64,000 nucleotides of DNA. Source: Lunularia cruciata. Lineage: Eukaryota; Streptophyta; Marchantiopsida; Lunulariales; Lunulariaceae. How positions within the stretch are numbered: position 1 is the stretch's first letter; every line of letters begins with the position of its first letter. Made by a program: the position numbers and the translations under genes. Of this stretch, positions 1-10,392 are shown in pieces. The DNA is taken from contig OX419762.1 of the NCBI GenBank assembly GCA_948567375.1, positions 4,036,001 to 4,100,000 of the forward strand, written 5' to 3'. The notes below the pieces were generated by a model. The model did not search any database, was not told the origin of the DNA, and saw only the letters and a list, made by a program, of their open reading frames with translations.

Positions 1-1085
1 GACCAATTCCAGAGGACACCCATATCGGGAGATGATGTTTCAAAAGAAAAATTCCGCCACAGTTTCAGCATCATCTCTGCGAGTTGCTTCCGCTTCAACC
101 ATCTTGGTAGCATAGTCAGTGCAAACCAAAATGTAGCGCTTTCTTGTGACTCGGGTCACTGGTTGAATGGGACCCACAAAATCAATCCCCCATTTCTCAA
201 ATGGGGCCAAAGGCAAAATTGGTCTCAAAGGCCATGGAGAAGTAGCCATCGGCTTCCCCGTTCTCTGACATGCATCACAGCTTCGGATATGAGCATGTAC
301 ATCTTTGTACATGGTAGGCCACCAATACCCTGCCAAAAGAATTTTCTTTACAGTATGCTTCAGAGCATAGTGTCCTCCCAATGCCTCGGAGTGTAAAGGT
401 TCAATTACTCCTCCTACTTCGTATGACTCCAAGCATCGCCGCAGTACTTCGTCTTTGCCCATCTTAAATAAAATGTTGTGTTTAAGCTGGTACGGCCCCA
501 TTTTCCTGAGAAAGACTGCCCGCTGTTCCAGATCCATCCCCTCAGGACAATGGAGAGTATTCAAATAATTATATTCATCTGCATACCTTGTACTTCTCAT
601 TGCTGATAAGTGATACAACTCTTCGTCAGGGAACCGATCGTCAATTTCCCACTCCTGGTCTTGAGTTTCTAACCTGGACAGGAAGTCCATATTCGAATGC
701 GAAGCTCCCTTCCTCACTTGTATAGTATACATGAACTCTTGTAATAACAAGATCCATCTTGCAATTTGTCTTGATAAATCTGCCTTCTTGACCAGATGTT
801 GCAATGCATAATGGTCAACATAGAAGACAAACTCATACCCCAACAAAAAATGACAAAATTTCTTGCAGGCATACACCATTCCGAGTGCTTCTCTTTCAGT
901 CGTCGAATAGTTCTTTTCAGAAACTGAAAGTTGTCGGCTGGCATATTACACCGGGTAGTCCTTCTTCTTCTCGTCCTTCTGACTTAAGACAACCCCGATG
1001 GCCATGGACAAAGTGTCCACATACACATGAAAAGGGATGTCCCAATTCGAGGCCCTCATGACTGGTGCTTCAACCAGTTTCTTCT
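1..1085 (-). pseudogene. Element D RNase H end and integrase (partial)
   Basis: Continues pol after the RT and leaves the window at base 1. The longest open part is 40-879 (279 aa). It starts in the RNase H C-terminus, where FYVDHYALQHL resembles the usual F-T-D-H-x-A-L motif and SHSNMDFLSRL the usual end of gypsy RNase H. Next comes the integrase zinc-binding region: a His pair in SEALGGHYALKH and a Cys pair in SCDACQRTG. The catalytic core begins with KWGIDFVGP (first Asp) and has VCTDYATKMVEA further on. The catalytic Glu and C-terminal domain are outside the window. RNase H residues upstream of 879 are in another frame, so at least one frameshift separates this part from the RT. Confidence 0.85.
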
Positions 1086-1877
1086 TCAACACCTGGAAGC
1101 TTCTTCTTGATGTGCTTTCCACAGATAGTCTTCGGATTTCTTCAGAAGCTTTGTAAGTGGTGCAGCAAGCACTGCATAGTTTGACACGAAGCGTCTGTAA
1201 TATCCGACATGTCCCAAGAAGGCTCTCAGCTCCCGGATGTTCCTCGGGGATTCCAAAGCTGAGATTATCTTAACCTTCTCAACATCGACTTCAATACCTC
1301 GGCTTGACACCCGATGCCCTAGAAGAATTCCCTCCTTCATTGCGAAGAAGCATTTCTTCGGGTGTAATGACAAGTCGGCAAAACGACACCTTTCAACCGT
1401 TTGGCAAAGGGAATCTATATGTACATCTCTTTGCCCAAACACACAAAAGTCATCAATAAAAACTTCGACAAATTTGCACAGGAAATCCTTGAAGATCGAA
1501 TTCATCATCCGCTGGAAAGTAGCGGGAGCATTACACAACCCAAAGGGCATTTGATTGTAAGCAAAAGTGCCCCAGTCAGTCGTGAATGTAGTTTTATCCT
1601 TGTCTTCTTCTCGAATGGATACTTGATTGTGCCCTGAAAATCCATCAAGAAAACTATAACAAGGATGCCCAACTACCTGATCTAAAATTGTATCGGTAAA
1701 AGGCAAGGGATGATGATCTTTCCTTCTAACTGCGTTCAATTTTTGGAAGTCTTGGCACACTCGGATCTTCCCTGTTTTCTTCTCTTGGACAATGACAATG
1801 GGAGAGACCCATTCACTGCTTAAGACAGGGAAGATGATTCCGGCCCCTAAGTACTTGTCGATTTCCTCTTTCACCAA
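1086..1877 (-). pseudogene. Element D reverse transcriptase domain
   Basis: 263-aa open stretch with the gypsy RT blocks in order: KEEIDKYLGAGII, SPIVIVQEKKTGKIRVCQDF, the palm motif FLDGFSGHNQV, MPFGLCNAPATFQRMM, and the catalytic VFIDDFCVFG in place of the common Y/F-V/L-D-D. The thumb region LGHRVSSRGIEVD and the connection segment RELRAFLGHVGYYRRFV follow. Product: RNA-dependent DNA synthesis during replication of the element. It lies in a different frame from the protease upstream (2174-2797) and from the RNase H/integrase downstream, so the polyprotein is broken on both sides. The FIDDF-x-VFG form points to Athila/Tat rather than chromoviruses. Confidence 0.9.
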
Positions 1878-2173
1878 AAGTGAGTACTTCGGGTTCAGGC
1901 GGTATTGTCACTGCCGAACCGGAACTGCACCTTGAACCAAATCAATCCGGTGTTCTCCAAATTCTCATGGAATACCCGGCATTTGATCAATCGACCAGGA
2001 AAATACATCCTAGAACTTTATAAACAGGGCAGTGTATCCTGCCAACTCCTCTGAAGTAACTGTCTTCGAGATTTTTAAAATTTTTCCTTCAGTTAGTAAC
2101 ACCTCTTGACAGTCATCGGGGTTGATGACTCCTTCAACATGGCTTACTCGGCTTATCCCGAGGCGAGCGGCCA

Positions 2174-2797
2174 TCAAAATCCTTCCTCCAAGTCAGGTTC
2201 ACCCGAGGTGAGGTCATATGGATCTTCGTCGTCAACCTCTACCTCGTAGCATTCCAAGTAATTAACTTGGACTTCTTCTTCGGATTCGTCTTCCTCTTTT
2301 GACGAACTTGTTTCCCCGAGATGGGGAACCTTCGTCCAACTCACAGTCACCAGCTTCTGATCTTTGGACGAAATGTCCTTGAATCTTAACTTCTGTTGAT
2401 GCCAATCCACTACAACTCGAGCACTATACAACCAGGGTCTGCCGATCAACAAAGGGTAACCAGTTTTTGTCACTGGTCGCAACACGATGTAATTCAACTT
2501 GAAGGTTACCCCTCCAATGATAGTGGTAATGTTCAACAGCATGCCCAAGGGCCATCTCATGGTTTGGTCGGCAAACTTCAAAACTCGGGGTGTTGGTTCA
2601 AACGTATGATACTCGAGTCGATTTGCCGTATCTTTGGTCATGACATTCACCCCGGACCCAGAGTCAATGGGTATTGATGTGATCATGCACCCTGCAATCT
2701 CCACGTCTACCTCGGGAGATCCCAAATCTTCTTGTTCAATACGATAGATAGCAGGCAGGTCCTTCTTTGACATCGACCTCACCTTCTTGAGGGCCAA
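2174..2797 (-). pseudogene. Element D aspartic protease region
   Basis: 207-aa stretch, minus strand. The retropepsin active-site motif is visible as IPIDSGSGVNVM (D-S-G), followed by the flap region and ending with YPLLIGRPWLYSARVVVDW, the usual I/L-G-x-P-W-L end of plant gypsy proteases. An acidic tail (SSSKEEDESEEE) follows before the RT. It is in the same reading frame as the segments at 2804-3148, 3158-3646 and 3656-3943, separated only by single in-frame stops, so gag zinc knuckles and protease were one ORF. Role: maturation of Gag-Pol in virus-like particles. Downstream RT is in another frame. Confidence 0.85.
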
Positions 2798-2803
2798 ATT
2801 AAG

Positions 2804-3943
2804 CTATCTCTTGTACAACTTGTTATCTTCCCACAATTGCTTAAATGTAACATTGGCATTTGTGGTGGCCAAATCGGCTACAATATCATATTGGGGAACT
2901 CCTCCCAATTTGACCGTCTTTGTCTTTGGCTTTGGGTCCGAGGACTCTCCATGTTCCCTCTTGACTTCGGGACGCTTCAAAATGGTGACGGACTTGCTGA
3001 TAGCCTTAACCCGAGCTTCCTCGGGTTGGCCCACCTTGGCTTGGATCAGACCCTTTACTTCGGATTGGATGTCCGCCAGAAAAATTGGAGACTTTGTCTT
3101 TGTCTCTTCTTCCAAACTCAGTTCTCGAGTCCTGAGTAATGCCTCCATTAATTCTTTCTACAAGGCTTTAGCTTTAGCTTTCACGAGGATCTTTTCCTCC
3201 TTGGCCAAAAGAATGGCTTTTGGGCGCTGTCTCTTTGCCTTTCGGGAAGACGACGAGGTTGTACTCAGTTCTTCGGGATCACGCTTCTTCTTGCTGGAGC
3301 GTGTCTCAACTTTCAAAACTTCAAGGTCTGGCCATTCTCCTTCTGAGGCCGGACTCCCTTCTTGAGGTCTTTCTTCCTCAAGCGTAATACAATTTACATT
3401 CGTATCCCCCTTCGGCTGAAGTGCTGCACGCTCAGCGGGGGTCTGTACATATTTTACAGGCGGCTTCGGGTTCGGTGGGTGAGGGCATTGGTTGCCCGTA
3501 TGCCCCGATCCTTTACAATTTCCACACAGGGGAACGTACCCAATTTGCCTTCTTGGCTTGGGACAATTTGGAGACCAATGTCCCATCAAGCCACAATTAA
3601 CACAAGCTCTGGGTGCAACATTCTGAGGGTGATTTTGGTTGCTCATCAGTGGTCTTCACAGAGGAGCATTGGGGTTATACTCTCTGGGTCCAAACCTCGG
3701 ACCTTGATATGATGTGCTCGGTTGAGGCAGTACTTCCTGAGTTTGGTACACCGCCTCTTTGTCCTCGTCTTGGTTCCATCCCGGAACCCAATCAATTTGC
3801 TGCACCGGGAATGCATTACGAGTATTGCATTCTGTGTTGGCGTGGCCAGATTTGCCACATGCGGTGCACCACACATTAGATCGTCCGAATGTTGGGGCCT
3901 TTCTTTGGTCCTTAGCCCCAATCATCTGGATCTTGAAATCCAA
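2804..3943 (-). pseudogene. Element D nucleocapsid (three zinc knuckles) and Gag-protease linker
   Basis: One reading frame from 3943 to 2804 interrupted by in-frame TGA (3656-3658) and TAG (3158-3160), with a further TAG (2804-2806) before the protease. Three CX2CX4HX4C zinc knuckles are visible: CTACGKSGHANTEC, CVNCGLMGHWSPNC and CGNCKGSGHTGNQC. Three knuckles are more than the one usual in plant gypsy Gag. They bind the element RNA. Then comes a Lys/Arg-rich segment (KKKRDPEEL, RKAKRQRPK) and a charged linker that runs on into the protease. The main Gag ORF upstream ends at 3922 in a different frame, so an indel lies near 3960-4000. All three stops are TGA or TAG, as expected from C-to-T decay of Arg/Gln codons (inference). 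Confidence 0.8.
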
Positions 3944-5202
3944 AAACTCCTTGATGAGGCATCTAGCTTTGTATCCGCCTTATGTACACTCTTGGCTGGA
4001 GGAGTCACTGGTTTCTTGCCTCCACGTCTTCTGATTCGTCTTGGCTTTGATTCTTCTTTGGATTCCGAAGAAGAGCTCGAAGACGTAGAGGATTCGTCTG
4101 AAGAAGGGGAGGTGTTGCGTGAAGCTCTCCTTCTGGGCTTCTTGCCTTTCTTCTCCTGATTTCTCTGGTTACCAGCAGAGTGAGAGTGGGCCGCTTCATA
4201 ACGAGCAGCATGTTTGAGTACTTTGTCCAGGGAAGGTACGTTCCTCTCCCTGGCAAAGATTTGTATCTCTAGTGAAAGGCCCCCGAGGAACCAGGTAATG
4301 GCTTGGGCATCAGAGTATCCCACCACCCCCGATTGCTTGGGTACTCGGTTCAATAGTGCCATGAACCGCTCAGAGTAGTCCCTCAACTTCTCCTTCTTGC
4401 CCCGGTCCAAATCATTGAGTGCCGCAAAGACACTTGTATCATAGTCAACCTCCCGGAATCGTTCCAGGAAGTTGTTTCTCAAGTCCGCCCAGTCCGATGG
4501 TACAAACCCCTTCTGAGTCACATGGGTGTACCAGCTCCAAGCTTTCTTGCGGAGCAGACTTGGGAAAATTCTCAGTCGATCCACCGAGTCATGCTCCTTG
4601 TTAGCAAAGGAGATGACTTTGAATTCTTCGATGAATTCATCGGGGTCTTTGTCTTGTTCTGTCCCCTTATACTTCTGATAGGCGTGTCGGGTGACAAGGA
4701 GTGAAGTCATTGTTCGATGCACTGGGATTGGCTGACGTAATGTGGAACTTGACGGAACGGAAGAATTGGCTGGAATTGACGCCGTGTTGTCAGCCCAAGG
4801 ATTCCAATTTGTCAAATTCAAAGTAGGGTCTTCTTTGACAATTTCTGCTATGAGGATGTCAACTTCAACCCGAGTGGAAGATTCAGGATCAACACCTCCG
4901 ATGGGTTCTTCAAAATTCCTTCGGGACAACCAAGGAATCATTAATAGAAGATGTTGACACTCATCTTCAGTAAGTGTTCGTGCTGTCTTTTCTTGAACAA
5001 AGGTCTTCAAGGACACAACTTCCTTTACAGCTCTAGGGGAAGTTGGTGTACTGGGCTGCAATGCATATGTTTGCCCACTTGATTCTTTCTTCTTCTTGGA
5101 AGAAGAAGGAGATGCGAAGTAGCCTTGCCAACCGCCTTCGTGTTTCTTGTGGTCAAGTTCTCGCAGGGCTTCTTGCACTTTGTGAAGGAGTTGAAACTCC
5201 AA
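3922..5202 (-). pseudogene. Element D Gag (capsid)
   Basis: 426-aa ORF, the first after the primer binding site at 5397-5380. The capsid core (Retrotrans_gag family) is recognisable around residues 195-330: KKAWSWYTHVTQKG, DWADLRNNFLERF, KKEKLRDYSERFMALLNRVP and ITWFLGGLSLEIQ. A basic and Ser-rich tail follows (GKKPRRRASRN, then a long Ser/Glu run). The natural continuation into the zinc knuckles is in another frame, so the last residues before 3922 are probably out of frame. Role: structural shell of the element's virus-like particle. The true start may be slightly upstream of the Met at 5202, because an overlapping open frame extends to 5261. Confidence 0.85.
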
Positions 5203-5379
5203 CGCCTCTCGTTCAGTTTTGTCAACGATGGATGGGACGTTAAGACATTCGTCTTCTTCATGCTGAAGTGCTCGTCTTCAAGCTCTCTCTTCTCATTGTT
5301 CTTTCAATGCAGACATTCATATTGCGTTGATACCCAGTTTCCAATTTGGCTTTGTATTCTTCCACTTCCGAGATTTGTA

Positions 5380-5397
5380 TCCCCGGCAGCGGCGCCA
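5380..5397 (-). other. Primer binding site, tRNA-Asp type
   Basis: Read on the minus strand the 18 bases are TGGCGCCGCTGCCGGGGA. They match the complement of the plant tRNA-Asp 3' end with one mismatch (from memory of the usual Athila/Tat PBS). The site lies 9 bases inside the LTR end at 5407. It fixes the LTR boundary and the direction of element D. Confidence 0.85.
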
Positions 5398-5406
5398 AAA
5401 ACCATA

Positions 5407-6158
5407 TGACAACCCGGCAAATATCACTTTTGCGGTAATCAGGTAAGTAAAGTTTGTTCTCGCAGAGATACGAGTCAGAATTGGTCAAATACGAAGCAAA
5501 GTAACAATTTCAGTTCTTCTTGGTTATGTCTTTAATCTCTCAGGTAGAAACCACACCCAGAAGAGAGTAACAAGCACTGATTCGCAGTCTTGTCACAAAT
5601 TAACACTCCATAATCACAACTCCATCAAATCTTTCCAAACAATCTTGATTGTGATGATTCAGGCTCTCCCGAAAATGGCACTTCATTGCAAAACAACTTC
5701 ACCTTAGAATTGTGTTCCACCCCTCCATTGAAGGCACAACTTCCTTGATTGAAATTGCTTCACATCAACCTTGCACTGCACTCACAAATGCAGAATACTA
5801 CCAACACTACAATTCCTCTCAGATTTATCAAGGCATTGCTTTGATTGCACTTCACTCACGATCAAACACACAAAATGAAGATCAAGGCTGTGGAATCCAA
5901 CATCCAACAAGCACTCTGACTTGCACTTCAATTTCTCCAAACACTCACAAACACAATTGCAAAATTGATACTCAAAATCAAGCTCAAGCGACGAGCACTG
6001 CTTCACAGCACTTCGCTTTATCTATTCTCAGAAATAATGAGCACTGAACAACAATTTCCTACGAATGCCACTCTTAAATAGTGAAGCAATCGACAGTTCT
6101 AACAACTATACCGTTCTACAACAACTGTTCTAACCTACAGATCCAAAATGACAATGCA
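5407..6158 (-). repeat. LTR of element D family
   Basis: 752-bp LTR. On the minus strand it starts TGCATTGTCA at 6158 and ends CCGGGTTGTCA at 5407, directly before the primer site. A second copy of almost the same length (754 bp) lies in plus orientation at 15409-16162, and the two can be aligned by eye over their whole length, for example at 5712-5900 against 15640-15860. That match, the TG...CA ends, the PBS on one side and the purine-rich stretch on the other support the boundaries. Confidence 0.85.
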
Positions 6159-6180
6159 CCTCTTCATATCTGCCCCTTCA
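6159..6180 (-). other. Polypurine tract of the D family
   Basis: On the minus strand a purine-rich stretch (GAAGGGGCAGATATGAAGAGG) sits immediately before the TG of the LTR and 17 bases after the stop of ORF-X. The plus-strand relative at 15387-15408 has the same arrangement. It would prime plus-strand DNA synthesis. Its position makes ORF-X the last coding unit before the 3' LTR. Confidence 0.65.
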
Positions 6181-6196
6181 AATCTCAAATCGGTTA

Positions 6197-8633
6197 CTAA
6201 TCCGATCCGATGTCTACTTCTTCCTTGGCCTTCAAACCCAAACCCAAAGTAATCTTACTTCCTACTACATTTTCCTCGGGTTTCACATCTCCTACTTCTT
6301 CTACCAGATCCAGTAATTCTCTTTCTTGATCTGAAATTGCACTAGTGGGTAATCTATCTAACCCTTCATCCTTCGACCCACTCTTCTCTAATGTCTTTGA
6401 GGGCAACTCCAAAGACATTTGGATTCCTATGTTATCTACTTTGGGTTTTGCCTTAACATCCTGCCGAAGCTTTTCTAACTCTATTCTCACTAAGTCTAAT
6501 CTAAATGCAATATTGTCTTCTACTTCTAAGATCTTCCTGTCTACATGAGTTCTAAGACTAGTTAACAAGGCATTCAAATTAGTGTCCTTCGCTTGTCTTT
6601 GCCTCGTCTCCTGCACCAACAACTTCAACTCATGTAGTCGCGCTTCTTCAATTCAAACGCTGGCTTCTGTACTTAACATTGCGTTCACTCTGAGGATTAT
6701 TTCCTTCAATGGCTCCAATCTTGTCTTTTGTTCTCATTCCCAATCTGCAAGCCATTCCTCTCTGTACATCGCCAACTCTTTGTCGAACTTGGCCTTCAGC
6801 GCTTCCTTCTCTTTCTCCTTTTGTACGATTTTCTCTTCCTGATTACGAAGTAACTCTCGTAATCTCTCTTCTTCTCTATACCGTGTAGCCAACTCTCTTT
6901 GCCAGAGTTGCTTCTTCTCCTCCATACTCTCCATCACTCGATCAAGCTCTTGGTCCTTTGATGCTACCCTCGCCATAGCATGGATAAGCTCTACTCTTGA
7001 ATCAGCAAACTGCTACTTCAAGATTTCGTGCTCCGCTACTTGTCTCTCCCTTGCAATGTCACTCTTCCTCGCAAGATCCTCTCAATAACTCACTTCTCTC
7101 TTCAGGTCTTCAATTACCTGACTTCTCTCTACTACTTCCGCTTGCAATACTTCTCTCTCTTCCTCACCTCGGGTTACACTCTTCTTCAACTCCGAGTTCT
7201 CTTCTTCTAATCTTGATAAGACCTGCAAAACAGTCTTTACCTCTGGACAAGTAGACTGCATCTCCTTCTTCTTCTGTTCCAACTTCACCAACAGCGGGCA
7301 CACTACTTCTTGCAGGTAATCTACTCCATTACTGGCAACTTCTTCCTCCCGCGGATTGGTCTCTCTTCTCTCTTTGTGTTCTCCTGATACTCACCTTCTT
7401 CTCTGGAGTCTTCGTATCGGAATCGACGCCTCACTACCCGAGCTTTCTTCTACCTCTTCCTTCACTCTACTCAGCCCCGCTTCACACTTTGCCTTACGTC
7501 TCGAGCGAACTCCTTGCTGTATTGCGATCTTCTTCTCCTCTAGCACCGGTACTTTGTCTTCTAGCGCCGCATTGTCTTCGGCTTCTACTTCAGCTTGCAC
7601 TTCTTCTTTGTATTCTTCCGCCGCTGGTGCCAAGGTCATTTCTCCACCATCTTCACTGTCACTACTAGTATCTCCACTCTATAGTGTCAGCTCAGGTTCC
7701 TCCTCACATTCCGAGTCCTCCGTTTTTGAGCTTGGCTTCTCCTTCTGAGTCTTCATCTTCTGACTCAATCACCACCATCCCTTGCCTCGGGTTATTTTTC
7801 AGCATCTTCCGAGGTTTCTTGTTTTCTTTGGCTTCTGCTTGCCGAGTTCTCTTCTTTGTCGGGGTACTTACTATGACCTCCACGTTTTTCCCTGTCTTCG
7901 CATAGTAGTCGTCCGTGCTCCGGATTTGGAGAATGTATTGCTGCTCCTCCGTGTAGACTTCTCTTCTCAAGTCAGGATGAAAATGAGACACCATTCTATT
8001 GCGCTTCGCCAAATTGAGCAAATTCAACCCGAGGTAGAAATGTGCAGCAAATGGTACGATGTAGTGTGGAGGCGACTTATCCCGCAGATTCCACACCATC
8101 TGCCTTGTTCTCCCGTGAAAACACCTTGCCCAATTGATCGGTTCTCCTGCAAATAACTTGTAAAAGAACACCGCTTGGTGCTTCATCACATAAGTGGTTC
8201 TCTCCGGCTTCAGGATGGCCATTAGTGCACTCACAATTCCTCTCCTCATAGGGTCTTTGTAGCTCTCAACTTTGTACCCATTCTTCGTTCTCTTCAACAA
8301 GAAGGCATCTCTCACCTCCTGTGTTTCTTGGGCTATCTCTCCTTTCCCCAAGAACGTGGCTCCCTGCTCCGAACCCGCCTCCTTCTCGAGTACGAGTCTC
8401 CAATCCGACTCTGTCCAGCGAGCCAGATTTCCTCTCTTCCCTTCTTCCTCGGGACCATCGAGACATTTACTCTCGATGATTTCTATCATGAATCCTGGAA
8501 AACTTACGTTCCAGTTCCATGCCAGAAAAGTGATCCAAAGTCGGCTCAAGACTTCGATCCTTGCTACTACATCTATTCTCCGAATCGCATGATTTCTCAC
8601 TGCAAATTCAGAGTTTTTCTTCCCTCCTCCCAT
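6197..8633 (-). pseudogene. ORF-X copy 1: conserved N-terminal domain plus long coiled coil
   Basis: An extra ORF upstream of the D LTR. The N-terminal part (8633-7704, 309 aa) is open and has a compact, probably globular region with landmarks FLAWNWNVSFPGF, W-x-E-S-D-WRLVLEK, KNGYKVESYKDPMRRGIV, FFYKLFAGEPINWARCF and PFAAHFYLGLNLL, then a basic, possibly nuclear-targeting stretch (PTKKRTRQAEAKENKKPRK). After a frameshift near 7640-7700 a single frame continues to 6197 with five in-frame stops (7391 TGA, 7082 TGA, 7013 TAG, 6734 TGA, 6653 TGA). It encodes a Glu/Lys/Arg-rich, heptad-like coiled coil of roughly 480 residues ending in EEVDIGSD. Function unknown; I do not recognise the domain. 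Relatives occur at 15100-15370, 24050-27112, 35248-35960 and 36080-39450. It may be a structural or Env-position protein of the element. Confidence 0.7.
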
Positions 8634-9184
8634 CTTTTATGCTTTTTTACTGTCTCTTGATTTCTCTCTCGCGACTTCTCCCTTGCACACTAACCCAAGT
8701 ACAACTCTATTTCCCTTTCCCCGATCACTTGCAAGACGACTTCTCAATGGCGAAGGAAAATTGCTCGACATTTCATCGTTGCAGTTTTGATTTTTATAGA
8801 GTTGCACTTCTTCGTCTTCCGTCGCTTTGAGTTTCTACCGAGAAATCACACCTCCTGCATGCACCTGTCATTGTCAATCAACCTTTGTGCGTATGAGCCG
8901 CTTGTTTTGAAACGGCCCCTTCTTGAATTTCTTGCCCCGACGAAAGGTTGTTAGACTGTCTTTGCCTCGGGTTGAGCTCCCCTTGATCCGAAGACAATTT
9001 ACTTCATATTGTATGCTGACACGGCATTTCCAAGTACTTTGCCTTATGACCCGAAGTCACTTTACTTTGGGTTTCATCCCAAAGACAATTTTCTTTGCCT
9101 TCTTTGGCCATACAGGTGCAATCCGACTTCTCTATACACTTCTTCTCCTTTATTTTGAAAAAAACAAAAAATGTGGGCACCACA
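8634..9184 (-). other. Non-coding leader upstream of ORF-X
   Basis: No convincing ORF. On the minus strand it has scattered CTTTGGG, ACTTCGGG and CCCGAGGCAAAG motifs, similar in flavour to the heptamer array at 14677-14732 in the related insertion. It is probably the untranslated spacer between pol and ORF-X. It ends at an A/T-rich junction near 9150-9184, where copia sequence begins. Confidence 0.45.
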
Positions 9185-9520
9185 TCTACACTGCAAAAGT
9201 GTGTAGCTCTGTCTACTATAGAAGCTAAGTATGTAGCAAAAGCAATGAAGGAAGCTATCTCGTTGGATAGGCTTATCATAGGGATGGGATTGACTCATGG
9301 TATTGTGAATGTATATTGTGATAGCCAAAGTGCTTTACTTCTAGCTATGAATCAGGTAATGGATAGTAGAGTGAAGCACATCAACATCATGTTTTGTTTT
9401 CTCAGACAAGCTATGTCTAATAATATGATTGAGTTAGTCAAGATTGACAGTAAACTCAATCTTGTTGATGCTTTTACAAAAGTGATATCTTTGGAAAGTT
9501 TTTTGAGACATCATGTGTAA
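9185..9520 (+). pseudogene. Ty1/copia RNase H C-terminal fragment
   Basis: About 110 residues in one frame with the classical copia RNase H end: CVALSTIEAKYVAKAMKEA, VYCDSQSALLLAMNQ, a VKHINI segment where R/T-KHIDV is usual, LRQAMSNNMIELVKI, and LVDAFTKVISLESFLRHHV before TAA. The remainder of this copia element is missing. On the left it is cut by the end of element D, on the right by the LTR of element A, whose first base (9516) overlaps the last codons. It is therefore an older insertion that later served as a landing site. Confidence 0.85.
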
Positions 9521-10252
9521 TATCATGAGCTAGCCATATGATCTAGATGTGAAATTTGGTTTGGTAACATCTAGAATGATGTTATGCATGATGGAAAAAA
9601 TAGATCAGATAGAAGTATCACCAAAAGAGTACTTCTACAAATAGAGCAGAAACCAAAATAGACTTGAGAACCTTAGAACCAATAGCTAGACATATGATTT
9701 AAAGGTGAGAATTGGTTTGGTAACATCTGGAAGTATGTTACACATGATACTAAACAGATTAGAAAGAGGTATCACCAAAAATGGACTTCTACTAATAGAG
9801 TAGAAACCAAAATATGCCTAAAATCTTTGAAGGCAATTTTGAAGGCCTAAACGGATGAATTAGACCTCAAAAATGTTCAGATTCCCCCCCCCCCCCGGAT
9901 GGAGAATAGGCTGGCCTTCCCTTCCCCTTGGTTTGTCTCCTTGAGGGCTTTCCAACCGTACCTTACATGATTCTGAGACTCTTATAGGAAGATTCCCTAA
10001 AAGATTCCCTCATGTCAAAGCTTGTTTGACCAACCATATAGGACCCAGACCGACATGTCACCCATCCAAGTAAGTAATCCAAGGGTGGAGCTTGATGACA
10101 TGTCATCTATCTGTGTGCCTAATCCTATGGTGGAGCTTCCTTGGAGGAGATCCTCTTTGTCTATATAATAAAGTGAAGGTGTTCCTTTGGGGCACCAAAT
10201 GTTGAGTGTGTAATTTGTGTTTTCTCTCTTCTCTTGTCCTTGGAGTATTACA
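9516..10252 (+). repeat. 5' LTR of element A
   Basis: 737 bp. It starts TGTAATA and ends TATTACA, a 7-bp perfect terminal inverted repeat, directly followed by the tRNA-Met primer site. A 13-base C run lies at 9884-9896. A TATA-like box (TATATAATA) at 10163-10171 is the probable promoter; it is conserved in the LTRs at 22963-23690, 28654-29387 and 34507-35247. The first bases overlap the stop of the copia RNase H. Confidence 0.9.
10163..10171 (+). promoter_or_regulatory. LTR TATA box, family A
   Basis: TATATAATA about 80 bases before the LTR end, in a segment repeated in every full family-A LTR of the window. Likely core promoter of the element's genomic RNA; the position is compatible with transcription starting in the last part of the LTR. 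Confidence 0.55.
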
Positions 10253-10253
10253 A

Positions 10254-10265
10254 TGGTATCAAAGC
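10254..10265 (+). other. Primer binding site, initiator tRNA-Met type (element A)
   Basis: TGGTATCAAAGC starts two bases after the LTR end at 10252. Against the usual plant PBS TGGTATCAGAGC it has one mismatch. Element C carries the perfect version at 17160-17171. Confidence 0.85.
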
Positions 10266-10392
10266 AAGTGTCTTAGTCCAAGAGAGTGGATCACCCCTCT
10301 TGGAAGAGCACAAACTACTAAAACTGAGTAATTTGAGATGGAGAACATAGAGTAATTGTTAGACTTAGGAAGGACTTTAGAGAGTAGACGGG

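Larger units (their letters stand above)
1..9184 (-). mobile_element. Element D: Tat/Athila-like Ty3/gypsy retrotransposon with extra ORF
   Basis: On the minus strand the order is ORF-X (8633-6197), polypurine stretch, LTR (6158-5407), primer binding site, gag, protease, RT, RNase H and integrase, which runs off the left edge. The RT signature FIDDFCVFG and a primer site matching the tRNA-Asp 3' end are typical of the non-chromovirus Tat/Athila branch; this is family knowledge, not a search result. No chromodomain is seen, although the integrase C-terminus lies outside the window. ORF-X on the upstream side of a PBS-bearing LTR means either a tandem pair sharing one LTR or a rearranged copy. 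The right limit near 9184 is an abrupt junction with a copia RNase H, with no LTR, so this side is truncated. Frameshifts and in-frame stops make it non-functional. Confidence 0.85.

Noticed and set aside
2787-3365. 192-codon plus-strand ORF
   Set aside because: Antisense to the zinc-knuckle/linker of element D, which has real motifs on the other strand.
7356-7748. 130-codon Ser/Leu-rich plus-strand ORF
   Set aside because: Antisense shadow of the Glu/Lys coiled coil of ORF-X.
9884-9896. Run of 13 C as a possible G-quadruplex or special site
   Set aside because: A homopolymer in a variable position of the LTR; another family-A LTR has an interrupted run at 36687-36700. Likely slippage or assembly uncertainty.
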